From Hyphomonadaceae bacterium (lineage in GTDB: Bacteria > Pseudomonadota > Alphaproteobacteria > Caulobacterales > Aquidulcibacteraceae), in contig JAHBYF010000001.1 in assembly GCA_019636095.1 (NCBI GenBank), positions 186,001 through 250,000 of the forward strand: DNA of 64,000 nt, read 5' to 3'. The position numbers were made by a program, and so were the translations under genes. The notes under the pieces were generated by a model. That model did no database searches and was not told the origin of the DNA. It saw only the letters and a list, made by a program, of their open reading frames with translations. Shown piece after piece: positions 52,904-62,401 of the stretch (position 1 is the stretch's first letter; each line of letters opens with the position of its first letter).

Positions 52904-53143
52904 CGCACAAGCCGGACGGCGTGCGATGGAGGGAGGCCCGGCGCGGTGTGCAGGTCGGCCGCATGGCGCGAGGTTGGCCTAAGAAGGATGCGGGCGTGCC
53001 GCGGGATGCCGCCCCGGTCGCGTCATTTGTCTGGGCTATAACGGTCGTCTTAGGTCGCGATGGTTAGTGCGCCGACGCGCCCGCTTAACGAATCGCGTCT
53101 ACATCGGTGGTCTTCCCGCGTTCTGCGGTTCGGATCGATTGCC

Positions 53144-53524
53144 ATGTCAACGCCACGTCGAATTGTATTGATCGATGATGATCCGCTGGTGCGGGACGCG
53201 ACGCAATTTGCGCTAATGGATCTCGGCTTCGTGGTTGATGCAGCCGCCGATTGGGCCGCCGCCGAGGCTCAGCTTGAGGCGCCAGCCGACCTTGTTGTCA
53301 CGGACCTGCAGATGCCGGGGCTGGCGGACGCTGTGATTGTCGAGCGCTTGCGAACACGAGCCCCGCATACGCCGATCATCGCGTTATCAGCCGGGGGCGA
53401 CGCCATCGGTAGCGCGGCCTTGGCGTTCGGCGCCGATGCATTCCTTGTCAAGCCCGCGACATTTCCGATTTTGGCGCGCGCTATCACGGCCGCGCTCGCC
53501 GGCGTGCGCGCAGAGGCGGCGTAG
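53144..53524 (+). CDS. Single-domain response regulator
   Basis: 126 aa from the ATG at 53144 (MSTPRRIVLIDDDPLVRDATQFALMDLGF). Canonical receiver: acidic pair in LIDDDP, phospho-Asp in DLVVTDLQMPG, Ser in IIALSAGGD and Lys in AFLVKPA. There is no output domain, so it works as a phospho-relay or interaction partner. It converges with the histidine kinase gene 63 bases away, which is its probable partner. The frame runs upstream to 53060 with no conserved sequence. Confidence 0.85.
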   Translation: MSTPRRIVLIDDDPLVRDATQFALMDLGFVVDAAADWAAAEAQLEAPADLVVTDLQMPGLADAVIVERLRTRAPHTPIIALSAGGDAIGSAALAFGADAFLVKPATFPILARAITAALAGVRAEAA

Positions 53525-53587
53525 AATCGAGCGTCAAATGCGCAAGGCCCCCTTATCGAGCGCCGCCGTTTTCGCCAGCGGGCGCTG

Positions 53588-54973
53588 CTAAGCGGCGCGC
53601 GCCGCCGCGTCCACGGCGTCATCGGCGCGGTTTGTGTCGGCTTCGGTGGCGGGAATGCGCAATACGAAGGTGGAGCCCTTTCCCGGCGCGCTGGCAAAAC
53701 TCACGTCGCCGCCCATTCCGCGCGCGAGATGGCGGGTGATCGCAAGCCCCAACCCTGCGCCCTGTTGTGCGCGAGTCGCCGAGGAATCGACCAGGCCGAA
53801 GGGTCGAAACAGCCGCTCCCAATCGATTTCAGCAATGCCGACGCCCGTGTCCGCCACCGCAACACATAGCCACGTCCGCTCAACGTCGCGCTCCAAAGAG
53901 GGGGTGACGACGACGGAACCATCCTTAGTAAACTTGCACGCGTTGTCGATGAGATGACGTAGGCATTCCTCAATCTTGCCGCCGTCGCAGTGCCACACGC
54001 CCGCTGCGCTGCTGGCATTGGTAAGAGAATTGGAGTTGTGCGCCGCGACCGTTTGCATCGCGCGCACAGTCTCAGAGACCAGCGCATCAACGTCGCAGGC
54101 GAATGGCGCCTCGGAGGCGGCTTCTGCGCCGGACAAGCGGAGCACGCCCTTCACCATGAGCTGTAGTCTTGCTGCGGCGGCGAGCACGCGATGGGCGTCG
54201 GCGGCGTCCTCATCGCGCTGGTCCGCTTCGGCATTTTCAAGCAACATTTCGCTATAGCCAAGGATCGCGTTGAGCGGAGTGCGAAACTCATGGCTGACAT
54301 TGGCGATGAACTCCGACTTTGCGAGCGCCAGTTCTTCAGCCACCAGCCGCTGTTGCTCCGCTACAAGCGAGGCTTGGTCGGCCTGATGCGCCAATTCGCT
54401 CGCGCGCTGGATGGCGCGCCGAAAGATGACCACGGAGAATGCGAGCGCGCCGGCGACCAGCGAGAGCGTCAAGGCATTCCAACGCGAGATCTCTGCGGCA
54501 TTGAGTGCATACGTTGGCGCGGGCAACATCTCCTGAGCGAAGTAAAAGCCGGCGTAGCTGATGAGGACCGCCGCCAGCCATGCCGCGCCGGCGCGCGCGC
54601 CGATCAATAAGGTCGCGAGCGTCGGCACGAGCACCAGGAAGAACGATGTCGTCGATACCGCGCCGCCTACTGAGGCGGCGACAAACACGATCAGGACGAA
54701 AAGAACGAGAAGAAAGGCGTGCGCCAACACATCGAAATTGCCCCAACTTCTCCAAGCCATGACTGGAAAGACAACCAAGAAGAGCGGCGCAGCCGTACAA
54801 AACAATAGAAACAATGGCCGATCGGAGCCGATCGTGCCGATGGAGAGGCTCACCCAGGCCGCCGCGACCACGAATGTTAAAGAGGAGATGAGGAGCAGCA
54901 ATTGACGGCGCGCGGCCGTCAGCGGGCTCGATCGCTCCGGGACGTGCGGAAATGGCGAGCGCAAAATGCGCAT
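53588..54973 (-). CDS. Membrane-bound sensor histidine kinase
   Basis: 461 aa from the ATG at 54973 (MRILRSPFPHVPERS). The N-terminal 190 residues contain about six membrane helices with no large periplasmic loop (LLLLISSLTFVVAAAWVSL; LFLLFCTAAPLFLVVFPVMAW; and more). After a linker comes the HisKA domain (KSEFIANVSHEFRTPLNAILGYSEMLL, phospho-His in SHEFRTP). The ATPase domain has N box DNACKFTKDG, G1 DTGVGIA and G2 GAGLGLAITRHLARGMGG. It is likely to sense a membrane or small hydrophobic signal and pairs with the convergent receiver protein. Confidence 0.9.
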   Translation of the reverse strand: MRILRSPFPHVPERSSPLTAARRQLLLLISSLTFVVAAAWVSLSIGTIGSDRPLFLLFCTAAPLFLVVFPVMAWRSWGNFDVLAHAFLLVLFVLIVFVAASVGGAVSTTSFFLVLVPTLATLLIGARAGAAWLAAVLISYAGFYFAQEMLPAPTYALNAAEISRWNALTLSLVAGALAFSVVIFRRAIQRASELAHQADQASLVAEQQRLVAEELALAKSEFIANVSHEFRTPLNAILGYSEMLLENAEADQRDEDAADAHRVLAAAARLQLMVKGVLRLSGAEAASEAPFACDVDALVSETVRAMQTVAAHNSNSLTNASSAAGVWHCDGGKIEECLRHLIDNACKFTKDGSVVVTPSLERDVERTWLCVAVADTGVGIAEIDWERLFRPFGLVDSSATRAQQGAGLGLAITRHLARGMGGDVSFASAPGKGSTFVLRIPATEADTNRADDAVDAAARAA

Positions 54974-55310
54974 GGGAAGCCCTAAGATGGAAAGACCTCT
55001 GCCTAGCAATTTCTGCTTAAGCCTTCGCGAACACGACGGCGATTGGCTGGGGAAGCCGTGCGCCAAATTGGGACACGACCGAAGCTTACCGTGGCTGAGG
55101 CGCAGCTTCCACGCTCCACCCATTTCGGGTGGCCGATAGCCGGCATAGGATCGCTACCCGCACATTAGACCTTCCGCGCGCGCGTGAATCACTGCCGATT
55201 GGGGCTGCAGTCGCGAAAGACGAGGGCTGGAGGCGCTGGCTGCGAGGGCAAAGCGCGATTCCGCACGATCGCGCGCTCTTTGAACGTCCTCTCGTCCTTG
55301 GGAGGCGCAT
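54974..55310. promoter_or_regulatory. Divergent intergenic region with an inverted repeat at 55116-55132
   Basis: 337 bases between the kinase and the Lrp gene, which diverge. CCACCC-ATTTC-GGGTGG at 55116-55132 is the only clear symmetric element; it may be an operator for Lrp or the kinase pathway. No confident gene is seen; the upstream extension of the kinase frame to 55123 lacks conserved sequence. Confidence 0.35.
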
Positions 55311-55802
55311 TTGCAGCTAGACAATGTCGACTGTCAGATCCTGGACACCCTACAGAAGGACGGCCGGATCAAAAACAAAGACCTTGCTGTGCAAGTTGGC
55401 CTCTCTGCGTCCGCCTGCCACGAACGAGTCAGGCGATTGGAGAGCGCTGGGATTGTTCGCGGCTATCGGGCGCTTGTTGACGCAAGTGCGCTTGGTGCAC
55501 GTTTCGACGCCTGGATAGACGTCGAAGTCAGAGAGCACACCGGGCGGGATGTCGATGATTTCCTTGCACGTCTCCATACTGCGGAGCAGGTGTTGTCAGC
55601 CCACAGAGTCGCAGGACCGCAGGACTTCATGCTGCACGTGCTGGCTCGGTCGCAGACGGCGTGGAGCGCGTTCATGAGAGAGGCGCGCGACGCTGGTCTC
55701 GATGTGGTCGTCAAACATATGTCGGTGGTTACCGACTGCGTAAAGGTGCGCCAGCCGTTCCGCCCCAACCGATCGACATCGACGGGCCCTGAGCCAATCT
55801 GA
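55311..55802 (+). CDS. Lrp/AsnC-family transcriptional regulator
   Basis: 163 aa beginning at a TTG with a well-placed GGAGG. The N-terminal helix-turn-helix (LDNVDCQILDTLQKDGRIKNKDLAVQVGLSASACHERVRRLESAGIVRGYRALVD, in parts) is textbook Lrp. The C-terminal half is the RAM ligand-binding and oligomerisation domain (WIDVEVREHTGRDVDDFLARLHTAEQVLSAHRVAGPQDFMLHVLA). A tail of about 20 residues (RPNRSTSTGPEPI) is extra. Likely target genes are not evident; it is divergent from the kinase gene. Confidence 0.88.
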   Translation: MQLDNVDCQILDTLQKDGRIKNKDLAVQVGLSASACHERVRRLESAGIVRGYRALVDASALGARFDAWIDVEVREHTGRDVDDFLARLHTAEQVLSAHRVAGPQDFMLHVLARSQTAWSAFMREARDAGLDVVVKHMSVVTDCVKVRQPFRPNRSTSTGPEPI

Positions 55803-55839
55803 GACGGCTAGAGAGCATCACGCCAAGTTTGAAACACCG

Positions 55840-55900
55840 CGCCGAATGTTCTTCGGCCAGACCCGAATAAGCGGCGGCAGGCGCCGAAGAAGATTCGGCG
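55840..55900. repeat. 17-base inverted repeat between the Lrp gene and traG
   Basis: Arms 55840-55856 (CGCCGAATGTTCTTCGG) and 55884-55900 (CCGAAGAAGATTCGGCG) match in 16 of 17 positions with a 27-base spacer. It may end the Lrp transcript, regulate traG or be a remnant of an element end. No U-run follows. Confidence 0.55.
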
Positions 55901-55959
55901 GGCGTGGGCGCCGCCATTGCTCCGGCTGACCAAGGTGAAGAAGACGTGGGCGGCTCCTC

Positions 55960-57919
55960 GTGTCCCTTGGTGCGAAACTTCCGGTGCTTGCAATTGCCGC
56001 TCTCGGGGCGTTGCTAAGCCTCGCTGCGGCGACGCAATTCATCGCCGGCGTGTTCGACGGCCAAGCCGCGCTCGGGTCGCCGCTGGTGGTGTGGGGCGAG
56101 ACGCGTATCTACGCGCCCTGGGCGCTGATCGAATGGTCGCGGCATTGGACGGAAACCTATCCAAAGCCGTTCGCCATCGCGCATCTCATCGTGTTCATGG
56201 GCTTTGCAGGCGGCGTGCTGATCGCCGTCCTGAGCGCGCGTCAAGGTCTTGAGATCAAGCCGTTCGGCGTACGCGCCTGGGCGTCGCAAGAAGACGCGAG
56301 CGCGGCCAACCTCTTTGCTGAGCGCGGAACGATCCTTGGCAAGCTCGACGGCGAAGTGCTGGCCTATGACGGCCCCGAACATCAGCTCCTGATCGGCGCG
56401 TCGCGCTCCGGCAAGGGGCGGGGCCATGTGGTGCCGACCTTGCTGGCATGGCCCGGCTCGGCCGTGGTGCTCGATGTCAAAGGCGAACTCGCCGAAGGCG
56501 ACGGCCGCCACAATTTTCCCGGCACCGCGGGTTTCCGCGCGACGCTGGGCGAGGTGATCTCGTTTGCGCCAACGCGGGCGGACTCTGTGTCTTATAATCC
56601 GCTGTTCGAAGTGCGTCGCGGCGCCAACGAAGTGCGCGACGTCCAAAACATTGTCGAAATCATCGTCGATCCGGCCGGCGACCGCCGCCATCACGATTTC
56701 TGGGACCGTTCGGCCAAGCAAGTTCTGGTTGGCGTCATCTTGCACGTCCTTTATGTCGAACCGCCGCAGCGCAAAACCCTCGCCGTGGTGCGCGAGCGAT
56801 TGGCCGATCTTGGCGCCACCGCCGAAGAGATGCGCACGACCTTGCATCGGCTCAATGCCGAAACGGGGCGGCCGGAAGTGCATCCCGAAGTTCTGCATGC
56901 GGCCGAGAGCTTTCTCGCCGGCGAAGAGCGCCTGCAATCGGGCGTGAAAGCGACAGCGGAATCGTTCTTTGGACTGTTCGCCGATCCGATTGTTGCGGAC
57001 CGCACCGCGCGTTCGGATTTTCGCATTGCCGATCTGATGTGTCGCCAGCGGCCGGTGACGCTCTATCTGCAACCGCCGCCATCGGATGCGCAGCGTCTGA
57101 TGCCGTTGATGCGGCTGATGCTCAATCAGATCGCCCGCCGCCTCATGGAAAGCCAATCCCATGCATGAGGCCAGCGCGCTGCCGAAACGGCACGACCTTC
57201 TGCTTGTGCTTGACGAGTTTCCCCAACTCGGGGCCATGCCGTTCTTCGAGACGGCGATGGGCGCGATGGCTGGCTATCGCATCAAGGCCTATCTCGTCTG
57301 CCAATCGCTCAATCACATCATCCGCGCCTATGGGCGCGACAATGTCATTCTCGACAATTGCGGGATCGTCACGGCCTTCGCCGCCGCTGACGGCGAAACG
57401 GCCAAGCGTATCGCCGAGATGGCGGGTGAAGTCTGGGAGCTGCGCGAGAGCGAAACCCACACCCGGCCGAAATCGTTTCTGGGCTGGCGCAAAGGCTCAA
57501 CCACGATCCGTGAAGAACGCCGCCCGCTCCTCTTGCCAGGCGACGTGCGGGCGCTGCCGCGCGATCAGCAATTGATTTTCGTCTCGGGCGCAAAACCTAT
57601 TCGCGCCAAGAAGCTCAAGTTCGACCAAGAGCCGATCTTCCGCGCGCGGCTGCGTCCGCCCACGCGCGCCACACTCAAGCTGACCACCAGCCATGATTGG
57701 GAAGCGGTGCGCGCATTGGGCCGCTTACCAGCGGAGAAGAAGTTCGCCGTTCGCTCCGAGCGACCGAAACCCACGCGGGCACGATCGCAGGGCGATCTCT
57801 TCGAAGCGCCGATGTCGATCTCGGAGCAGGCGCTGGCTGGTTTCCGCCAACAAACCGATCAGGCGCCGCCGCCCGATGCGTCGTCCAAATCCCGGCGCGC
57901 GCGCCGGACCGGAGTCTAA
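55960..57919 (+). pseudogene. traG: TraG/VirD4 type IV coupling protein, split by a 4-base duplication
   Basis: Coupling protein linking the relaxosome to the mating channel. The first frame (55960-57168, 402 aa) has two N-terminal membrane helices and the Walker A region LLIGASRSGKGRGHVVPTLL. It ends at SQSHA-stop. The second frame (57161-57919, 252 aa) continues with Walker B LLLVLDEFPQLGAMPFFE and AYLVCQSLNHI. Removing one CATG of the tandem CATGCATG at 57160-57167 restores one frame (SQSHEASALPKRHDLL) of about 652 aa, the normal family length. As read, Walker A and B lie on separate polypeptides, so the protein is probably inactive. Confidence 0.85.
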
Positions 57920-57923
57920 GCTG

Positions 57924-58379
57924 ATGAGCGCGACCGGCATCCGCACCTATCTCGAACCCGATCTGGCCCGTGAAGTGGCGCGCGTGGCGCGTGCGCAAGG
58001 CCGGTCGGAATCGAGCCTGATCGCTGAATCGGTGCGGCTGAGACTCGCGTCCGGCGTCGAGGCGGTTCAGGCCAAAGCGGCCGAGACGCAAAAGCGCCAG
58101 CTCAATCGCATCGAGACACGCGTCGACAAGCTGCAGCGCGATTCGATGCTGATGAAGGAATGCCTCCTGGTCTTTGTGCGGGTGTGGCTCGAACACAATC
58201 CGCCGGTCGATGACGCGCTTGCCGAAAGCGTCGCCGCCAGCGCTGAGAACCGGTTCGAACGCTTCCTCGATCTGGTCGAGGGCGGTCTTCAGCCCGGCCG
58301 CTCAATCGCCAATGGCGCGTTGGGCGACGTGATCAGTGTTGAGGGCGAAGAAACAGCAGACGCGGAGGCGGCGCGATGA
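57924..58379 (+). CDS. Ribbon-helix-helix (CopG-like) conjugation protein
   Basis: 151 aa. N-terminal YLEPDLAREVARVARAQGRSESSLIAESVRLRLASG is a ribbon-helix-helix DNA-binding domain. It is followed by a helical region (QKRQLNRIETRVDKLQRDSMLMKECLLVFVRVWLEHNPP) and a polar tail. Such proteins sit between traG and trbB in many Ti/RP4-like alphaproteobacterial elements and are thought to act as relaxosome or regulatory factors. It begins four bases after the traG stop and overlaps trbB by four. Confidence 0.75.
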   Translation: MSATGIRTYLEPDLAREVARVARAQGRSESSLIAESVRLRLASGVEAVQAKAAETQKRQLNRIETRVDKLQRDSMLMKECLLVFVRVWLEHNPPVDDALAESVAASAENRFERFLDLVEGGLQPGRSIANGALGDVISVEGEETADAEAAR

Positions 58380-59326
58380 ACAACGCGCGCGCCATCGGCG
58401 TCGCGCGGCGGCGTTCCGCACTTGATCGCGCGCTTGGGCCTGCGATCGCGGCGGCTTTGCTTGAAGGTGACGTTGTCGAGGCGTTGATCAATGCCGACGG
58501 CGCGGTTTGGCTGGATCGCGTCGGCTGCGGTCTCCAGGACACCGGGGCCCGGGTCAGCGCGGCTGATTGCGAAGCCGCTATTCGTCTGTTGGCGCACGAA
58601 GCTGGCGAAACCGTCGGCCCCGATCGGCCGATGCTGGCGACGATCCTGCCTGACAGCGCCGCGCGGGTGCAGGCGCTGCTGCCGCCGCTGAGCGCCGCGC
58701 CCATCCTGGCGGTGCGCAAACGGCCAGAAACGATTTTCACGCTCGACGATTATGTGCGGGAAGGGGTGGCGACCCCGGCGCAAGCAAACCTGTTGCGCCA
58801 AGCTGTGGCTGAGCGGCGCAACATCGTCGTCGCCGGCGGAACCGGATCGGGCAAGACCACTTTGCTCAACGCGCTTTTGGCCGAACCGGGCTTTGTCCAG
58901 TCGCGCGTGGTCATTCTTGAAGACACCGCTGAGCTGCAGACCGCCAGCGCCAACGCAGTGCAATTGCTGACCAAGCGCACCGCGCCGGCGATCCACATGC
59001 GCGACCTGGTGCAGATGACGCTGCGCCTCCGGCCCGATCGCATCGTGGTCGGTGAAGTGCGCGATGGCGCGGCGCTCGAAGTGCTGAAGGCCTGGAATAC
59101 CGGCCATCCCGGCGGATTGCTGACCCTGCATGCGAACTCGGCCGCCGATGCGTTGGCGCGGCTTGAAGATCTTTGCATGGAGGCGACGCCCACCCCGCCG
59201 ACGCGGCTCATTCAATCGGCCGTCGATCTCATTGTTTTCATCACGCGCAAGGAAGGGCGGGGCGGGCGCGTGATCGCCGACATCGTCGAACAACGCCCTC
59301 GATCGAGAGAAGGAGTGACATCATGA
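58376..59326 (+). CDS. trbB: TrbB conjugal-transfer ATPase (VirB11 family)
   Basis: 316-aa hexameric secretion ATPase at the cytoplasmic face of the mating apparatus. Walker A IVVAGGTGSGKTTLLNALL, the Asp/Glu box VILEDTAELQ, Walker B-like LRLRPDRIVVGEVRDGAALEVLKAWNTGHPGG, and the His box LTLHANSAADALARLEDL are all present and in order. The length is the usual one. Overlaps both neighbours as ATGA. Confidence 0.95.
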   Translation: MNNARAIGVARRRSALDRALGPAIAAALLEGDVVEALINADGAVWLDRVGCGLQDTGARVSAADCEAAIRLLAHEAGETVGPDRPMLATILPDSAARVQALLPPLSAAPILAVRKRPETIFTLDDYVREGVATPAQANLLRQAVAERRNIVVAGGTGSGKTTLLNALLAEPGFVQSRVVILEDTAELQTASANAVQLLTKRTAPAIHMRDLVQMTLRLRPDRIVVGEVRDGAALEVLKAWNTGHPGGLLTLHANSAADALARLEDLCMEATPTPPTRLIQSAVDLIVFITRKEGRGGRVIADIVEQRPRSREGVTS

Positions 59327-59640
59327 GACGGAGTATTGAACTCGCGAAGCTCGCGGGTTGGACGCTTGCTGGGCTTGCCTTCGCGGCGCCGGCCTACGCG
59401 TCAGGATCGGGCATGCCCTGGGAAGGCCCGCTCGAACAAATTGTCGATTCGATCACCGGGCCGGTTGCGCGCGCGGCGGCGGTCATCGCCATCGTCGTCG
59501 CGGGCACAGCGATCATGTTCTCCGAAGGCGGCGGCGGGGTTCGAAAGCTCGCCTTTGTCGGTTTGGGGATCGCGGTCATGTTCGCGGCGGTCTCGTTCTT
59601 CCTCGACTTCTTCGGCTTTGCCGGCGGCGCGCTGATCTAG
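59323..59640 (+). CDS. trbC: TrbC pilin-like protein (VirB2 family)
   Basis: 105 aa from the ATG at 59323. Signal peptide MRRSIELAKLAGWTLAGLAFAAPAYA is followed by two hydrophobic helices (AAAVIAIVVAGTAIMF and LAFVGLGIAVMFAAVSFFLDFF) typical of conjugative pilin subunits. In RP4 the pilin is trimmed and made cyclic by TraF, of which a copy exists at 23213. It is in the trb operon between trbB and trbD. Confidence 0.9.
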   Translation: MRRSIELAKLAGWTLAGLAFAAPAYASGSGMPWEGPLEQIVDSITGPVARAAAVIAIVVAGTAIMFSEGGGGVRKLAFVGLGIAVMFAAVSFFLDFFGFAGGALI

Positions 59641-59654
59641 AGGGAGACCGCGCC

Positions 59655-59918
59655 ATGCTCGAAGAGCCCGAAGGCTATCGCCTGCCGCTGCGCACCTCGC
59701 TCACGCGTCCGATCCTGATGGGCGGCGTGCCGCGCGGGTTTGCGATCATGAACGCCACCATTGGCGCGGCGGTTGGGTTGGGGCTGCAGCAGCCCCTGGT
59801 CGGCTTGCCGCTCTGGCTGGTGTTGCAGGGCGCGGCCGCCTGGGCGGCGGCGCGCGATCCTTGGTTTCTCGACACGTGGCCGCGGCACTTGGCCAAGCCC
59901 GTCTATTTCGCGGTGTAA
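59655..59918 (+). CDS. trbD: TrbD (VirB3-like) membrane protein
   Basis: 87 aa: LEEPEGYRLPLRTSLTRPILMGGVPRGFAIMNATIGAAVGLGLQQPL (read in parts), with two membrane segments. The opening proline/arginine region and PRGFAI are typical of TrbD/VirB3. It is separated from trbE by two bases. VirB3-like proteins connect the ATPase TrbE to the inner-membrane complex. Confidence 0.9.
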   Translation: MLEEPEGYRLPLRTSLTRPILMGGVPRGFAIMNATIGAAVGLGLQQPLVGLPLWLVLQGAAAWAAARDPWFLDTWPRHLAKPVYFAV

Positions 59919-59920
59919 CG

Positions 59921-62389
59921 ATGATCAATCTTCGTCCCTATGCGCAAACCGGCGCCAAGCTTGCGGATTACCTGCCGTGGGCGGCGCTGGTCGCGCCCGG
60001 CATTGTTCTGAACAAGGACGGCGCCTTTCAGCGCACCTTGGCGTTCCGCGGACCTGACCTTGATTCGTCGACGCTTGCCGAACTCGATGGCGCAAGCCGG
60101 CGGGTCAACAATGCGCTGAAGCGGTTTGGGTCAGGCTGGTGTTTACATGTTGAAGCCCGCCGCGCCCGCGCGCCGGGCTATCTCGACGCCTGCTGGCCCG
60201 ATCCCTTGTCATGGCTGATCGATGAAGAACGCCGGCAAATGTTTGAGACAGCCGGGGCGCGGTTTGAAAGCCGGTATTTCCTGACCCTTGCTTGGCTGCC
60301 GCCGGCGGAGCGGCAAGGCAAGCTCGAAAGCGTTTTGTTTGAGGGCGGCGATGCCAAACCGGGCCCGGCGATGGATTATCGCCTTCAGCTTGAGTGTTTC
60401 GTGCAAGAGACCGATCAGTGTCTGGCGCTGTTTGAAACCTTGATGCCGCAAGCGCATTGGCTGTCGGACGAAGCGACGCTCACTTATCTCCACGATTGCA
60501 TCTCGGAGCGGCCGCATCGGGTCGCGGTTCCCGCAACCCCATTTCACCTCGATGCGCTGCTGCCAGATTCGCCGCTCTTGGGCGGCTTGGCGCCGAAACT
60601 CGGCGCCAAGCATCTGCGCGTTATTTCGGTGCGCGCATTCGTGAGTGAGACCGAGCCCGGTCTGCTCGATGGCTTGAACCGTCTGCCGATCGCCTATCGC
60701 TGGGTGACGCGGTTCTTGCCGCTCGACCGCGAGGAGGCGCGGCGCGAACTGGAAAAGATTCGCAAGCGTTGGTTCTCCAAGCGCAAGGGCCTCGCCACCA
60801 TGCTGCGCGAAGCATTGTTCAAAGAAGAATCGGCGCTTCAGGACAATGACGCCGCCAACCAGACCGCTGACGCTGACATCGCCTTGCAGGAGCTCGGCGC
60901 CGACGCTGTCAGTGCGGGCTATGCGACGCTCACCATCATTGTCGCCGAAGACAACGAAGACGCCGCCAACGATGCGGTGCGCCAAATTCAGCAGGTCGCC
61001 GATGGTCTGGGCTTTGTCACCCAGGTCGAAAGCGTCAACGCGGTCGAGGCTTGGTTGGGCTCGTTGCCGGGCTCGGCCTATGCCGATGTGCGCCGGCCGA
61101 TTCTGCTGACGCCGTCGCTTGGCCATCTGTTGCCAACCAGCGCAGTGTGGGCTGGCCCCGAGCGCAACGCCCATTTTGACGCAGCGCCGCTGATGTTGAC
61201 CGCCACCGATGGGGCAACGCCGTTCCGGCTCAACCTCCATGTCGGCGATGTCGGCCACACCATGATCGTGGGGCCGACCGGCGCCGGTAAATCGGTGCTC
61301 TTGGCCACCCTTGCCGCGCAATGGCTGCGTTACGCCGACGCGCAAGTTTATCTGTTCGATAAGGGCCGTTCCGCGCGCGCGACCATTCTGGGGCTTGGCG
61401 GCGATTTCTTCGACCTTGGCGAAGAGGGCGCTCTTGGTCTTCAACCGCTGGAGCGCGTCGACGATGCCGAAGAGCGCGCCTGGGCGCTCGATTGGATCAC
61501 CGGGCTTGTTGCCAACGCTCACGTCGTGGTGACGCCTGAAGTGCGGGCCGAACTGTGGAAGGTGCTCGAGGTTTTGGCCGCGCGTCCGGTCGAGGACCGG
61601 ACGCTGACATTGCTGGCGGCTTTGGTGCAGGACGCTTCGGTCCGCGCCGCGCTCGAACCCTTCACCCATGCCGGGCCGCACGGGCGCTTGATCGATCTTG
61701 AAAAATCCTCGCTCGGCTACGGGCGGGTGCAGGCATTCGAGATGGATGAGCTGATGCGCAGGCCAGCCGCGGCGGGCGCGGTGCTCGCCGCGCTCTTCCA
61801 CGTGTTGGAGAGTCGCTTCACCGGCAAGCCGACTTTGCTGATCCTGGATGAAGCCTGGCTCTTCTTGAAGGATGCGTTCTTTGCTGCGCAAATCCAGGAT
61901 TGGCTGAAGACGCTGCGCAAGCGCAACGTCGCCGTGGTGTTCGCAAGTCAAGAGCTGGCCGACATCGAGACCTCGACCATTGCTTCGACCATCATTGAAG
62001 CATGTCCGACCCGCATCTTCCTGCCCAACGATCGCGCCCGCGAACCGCGTTCGCGCGCCTTCTACGAGCGGCTGGGTCTCAACGCCCGTCAGATCGAGCT
62101 CATCGCCAATGCAACCCCCAAGCGTGATTATTATCTGGTGAGCCGCGACGGCTGCCGTCTGTTCGAACTGGGCCTTGGGCCTGCCGCTTTGGCTTTTGTC
62201 GGCGCCTCCAAGCCCGAGGACCATCAAGTCATTGACGCATTGGTTGAGCGCGGATCAGGCGGCTTCGCCGAAGCCTGGTGCGAAGCGCGCGGCTTGGGCG
62301 ATGCAGCGGAAGCGATGCGCCGCTTCGCGGCCGCCTCTCAGAACCAACTTCAATCCAAGCCGACCGCCGCACTGGTGGCGGCCGAGTAG
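59921..62389 (+). CDS. trbE: TrbE conjugal-transfer ATPase (VirB4 family)
   Basis: 822 aa from the ATG at 59921. N-terminal CagE/TrbE domain (LADYLPWAALVAPGIVLNKDGAFQRTLAFRGPDLDSST in parts). The C-terminal ATPase domain has Walker A MIVGPTGAGKSVLLATLAAQW, LFDKGRSARATILGLGG, Walker B LLILDEAWLFLKD and FASQELADI. It drives pilus assembly and transfer. Full length for the family; no interruption visible. Confidence 0.95.
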   Translation: MINLRPYAQTGAKLADYLPWAALVAPGIVLNKDGAFQRTLAFRGPDLDSSTLAELDGASRRVNNALKRFGSGWCLHVEARRARAPGYLDACWPDPLSWLIDEERRQMFETAGARFESRYFLTLAWLPPAERQGKLESVLFEGGDAKPGPAMDYRLQLECFVQETDQCLALFETLMPQAHWLSDEATLTYLHDCISERPHRVAVPATPFHLDALLPDSPLLGGLAPKLGAKHLRVISVRAFVSETEPGLLDGLNRLPIAYRWVTRFLPLDREEARRELEKIRKRWFSKRKGLATMLREALFKEESALQDNDAANQTADADIALQELGADAVSAGYATLTIIVAEDNEDAANDAVRQIQQVADGLGFVTQVESVNAVEAWLGSLPGSAYADVRRPILLTPSLGHLLPTSAVWAGPERNAHFDAAPLMLTATDGATPFRLNLHVGDVGHTMIVGPTGAGKSVLLATLAAQWLRYADAQVYLFDKGRSARATILGLGGDFFDLGEEGALGLQPLERVDDAEERAWALDWITGLVANAHVVVTPEVRAELWKVLEVLAARPVEDRTLTLLAALVQDASVRAALEPFTHAGPHGRLIDLEKSSLGYGRVQAFEMDELMRRPAAAGAVLAALFHVLESRFTGKPTLLILDEAWLFLKDAFFAAQIQDWLKTLRKRNVAVVFASQELADIETSTIASTIIEACPTRIFLPNDRAREPRSRAFYERLGLNARQIELIANATPKRDYYLVSRDGCRLFELGLGPAALAFVGASKPEDHQVIDALVERGSGGFAEAWCEARGLGDAAEAMRRFAAASQNQLQSKPTAALVAAE

Positions 62390-62401
62390 GGGGACGCTTT
62401 C

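Noticed and set aside
52677-52964. 95-codon minus-strand frame near 52.8 kb
   Set aside because: Out of frame with the ParB homology in the same DNA; Arg-rich shadow of the parB relic.
56014-57237. 407-codon minus-strand frame opposite traG
   Set aside because: Shadow of the TraG frame; no recognisable family and no ribosome site.
60209-62227. 672-codon open frame on the minus strand opposite trbE
   Set aside because: It is a mirror of the trbE codon pattern in GC-rich DNA; no domain is recognisable, while trbE itself is complete and certain.
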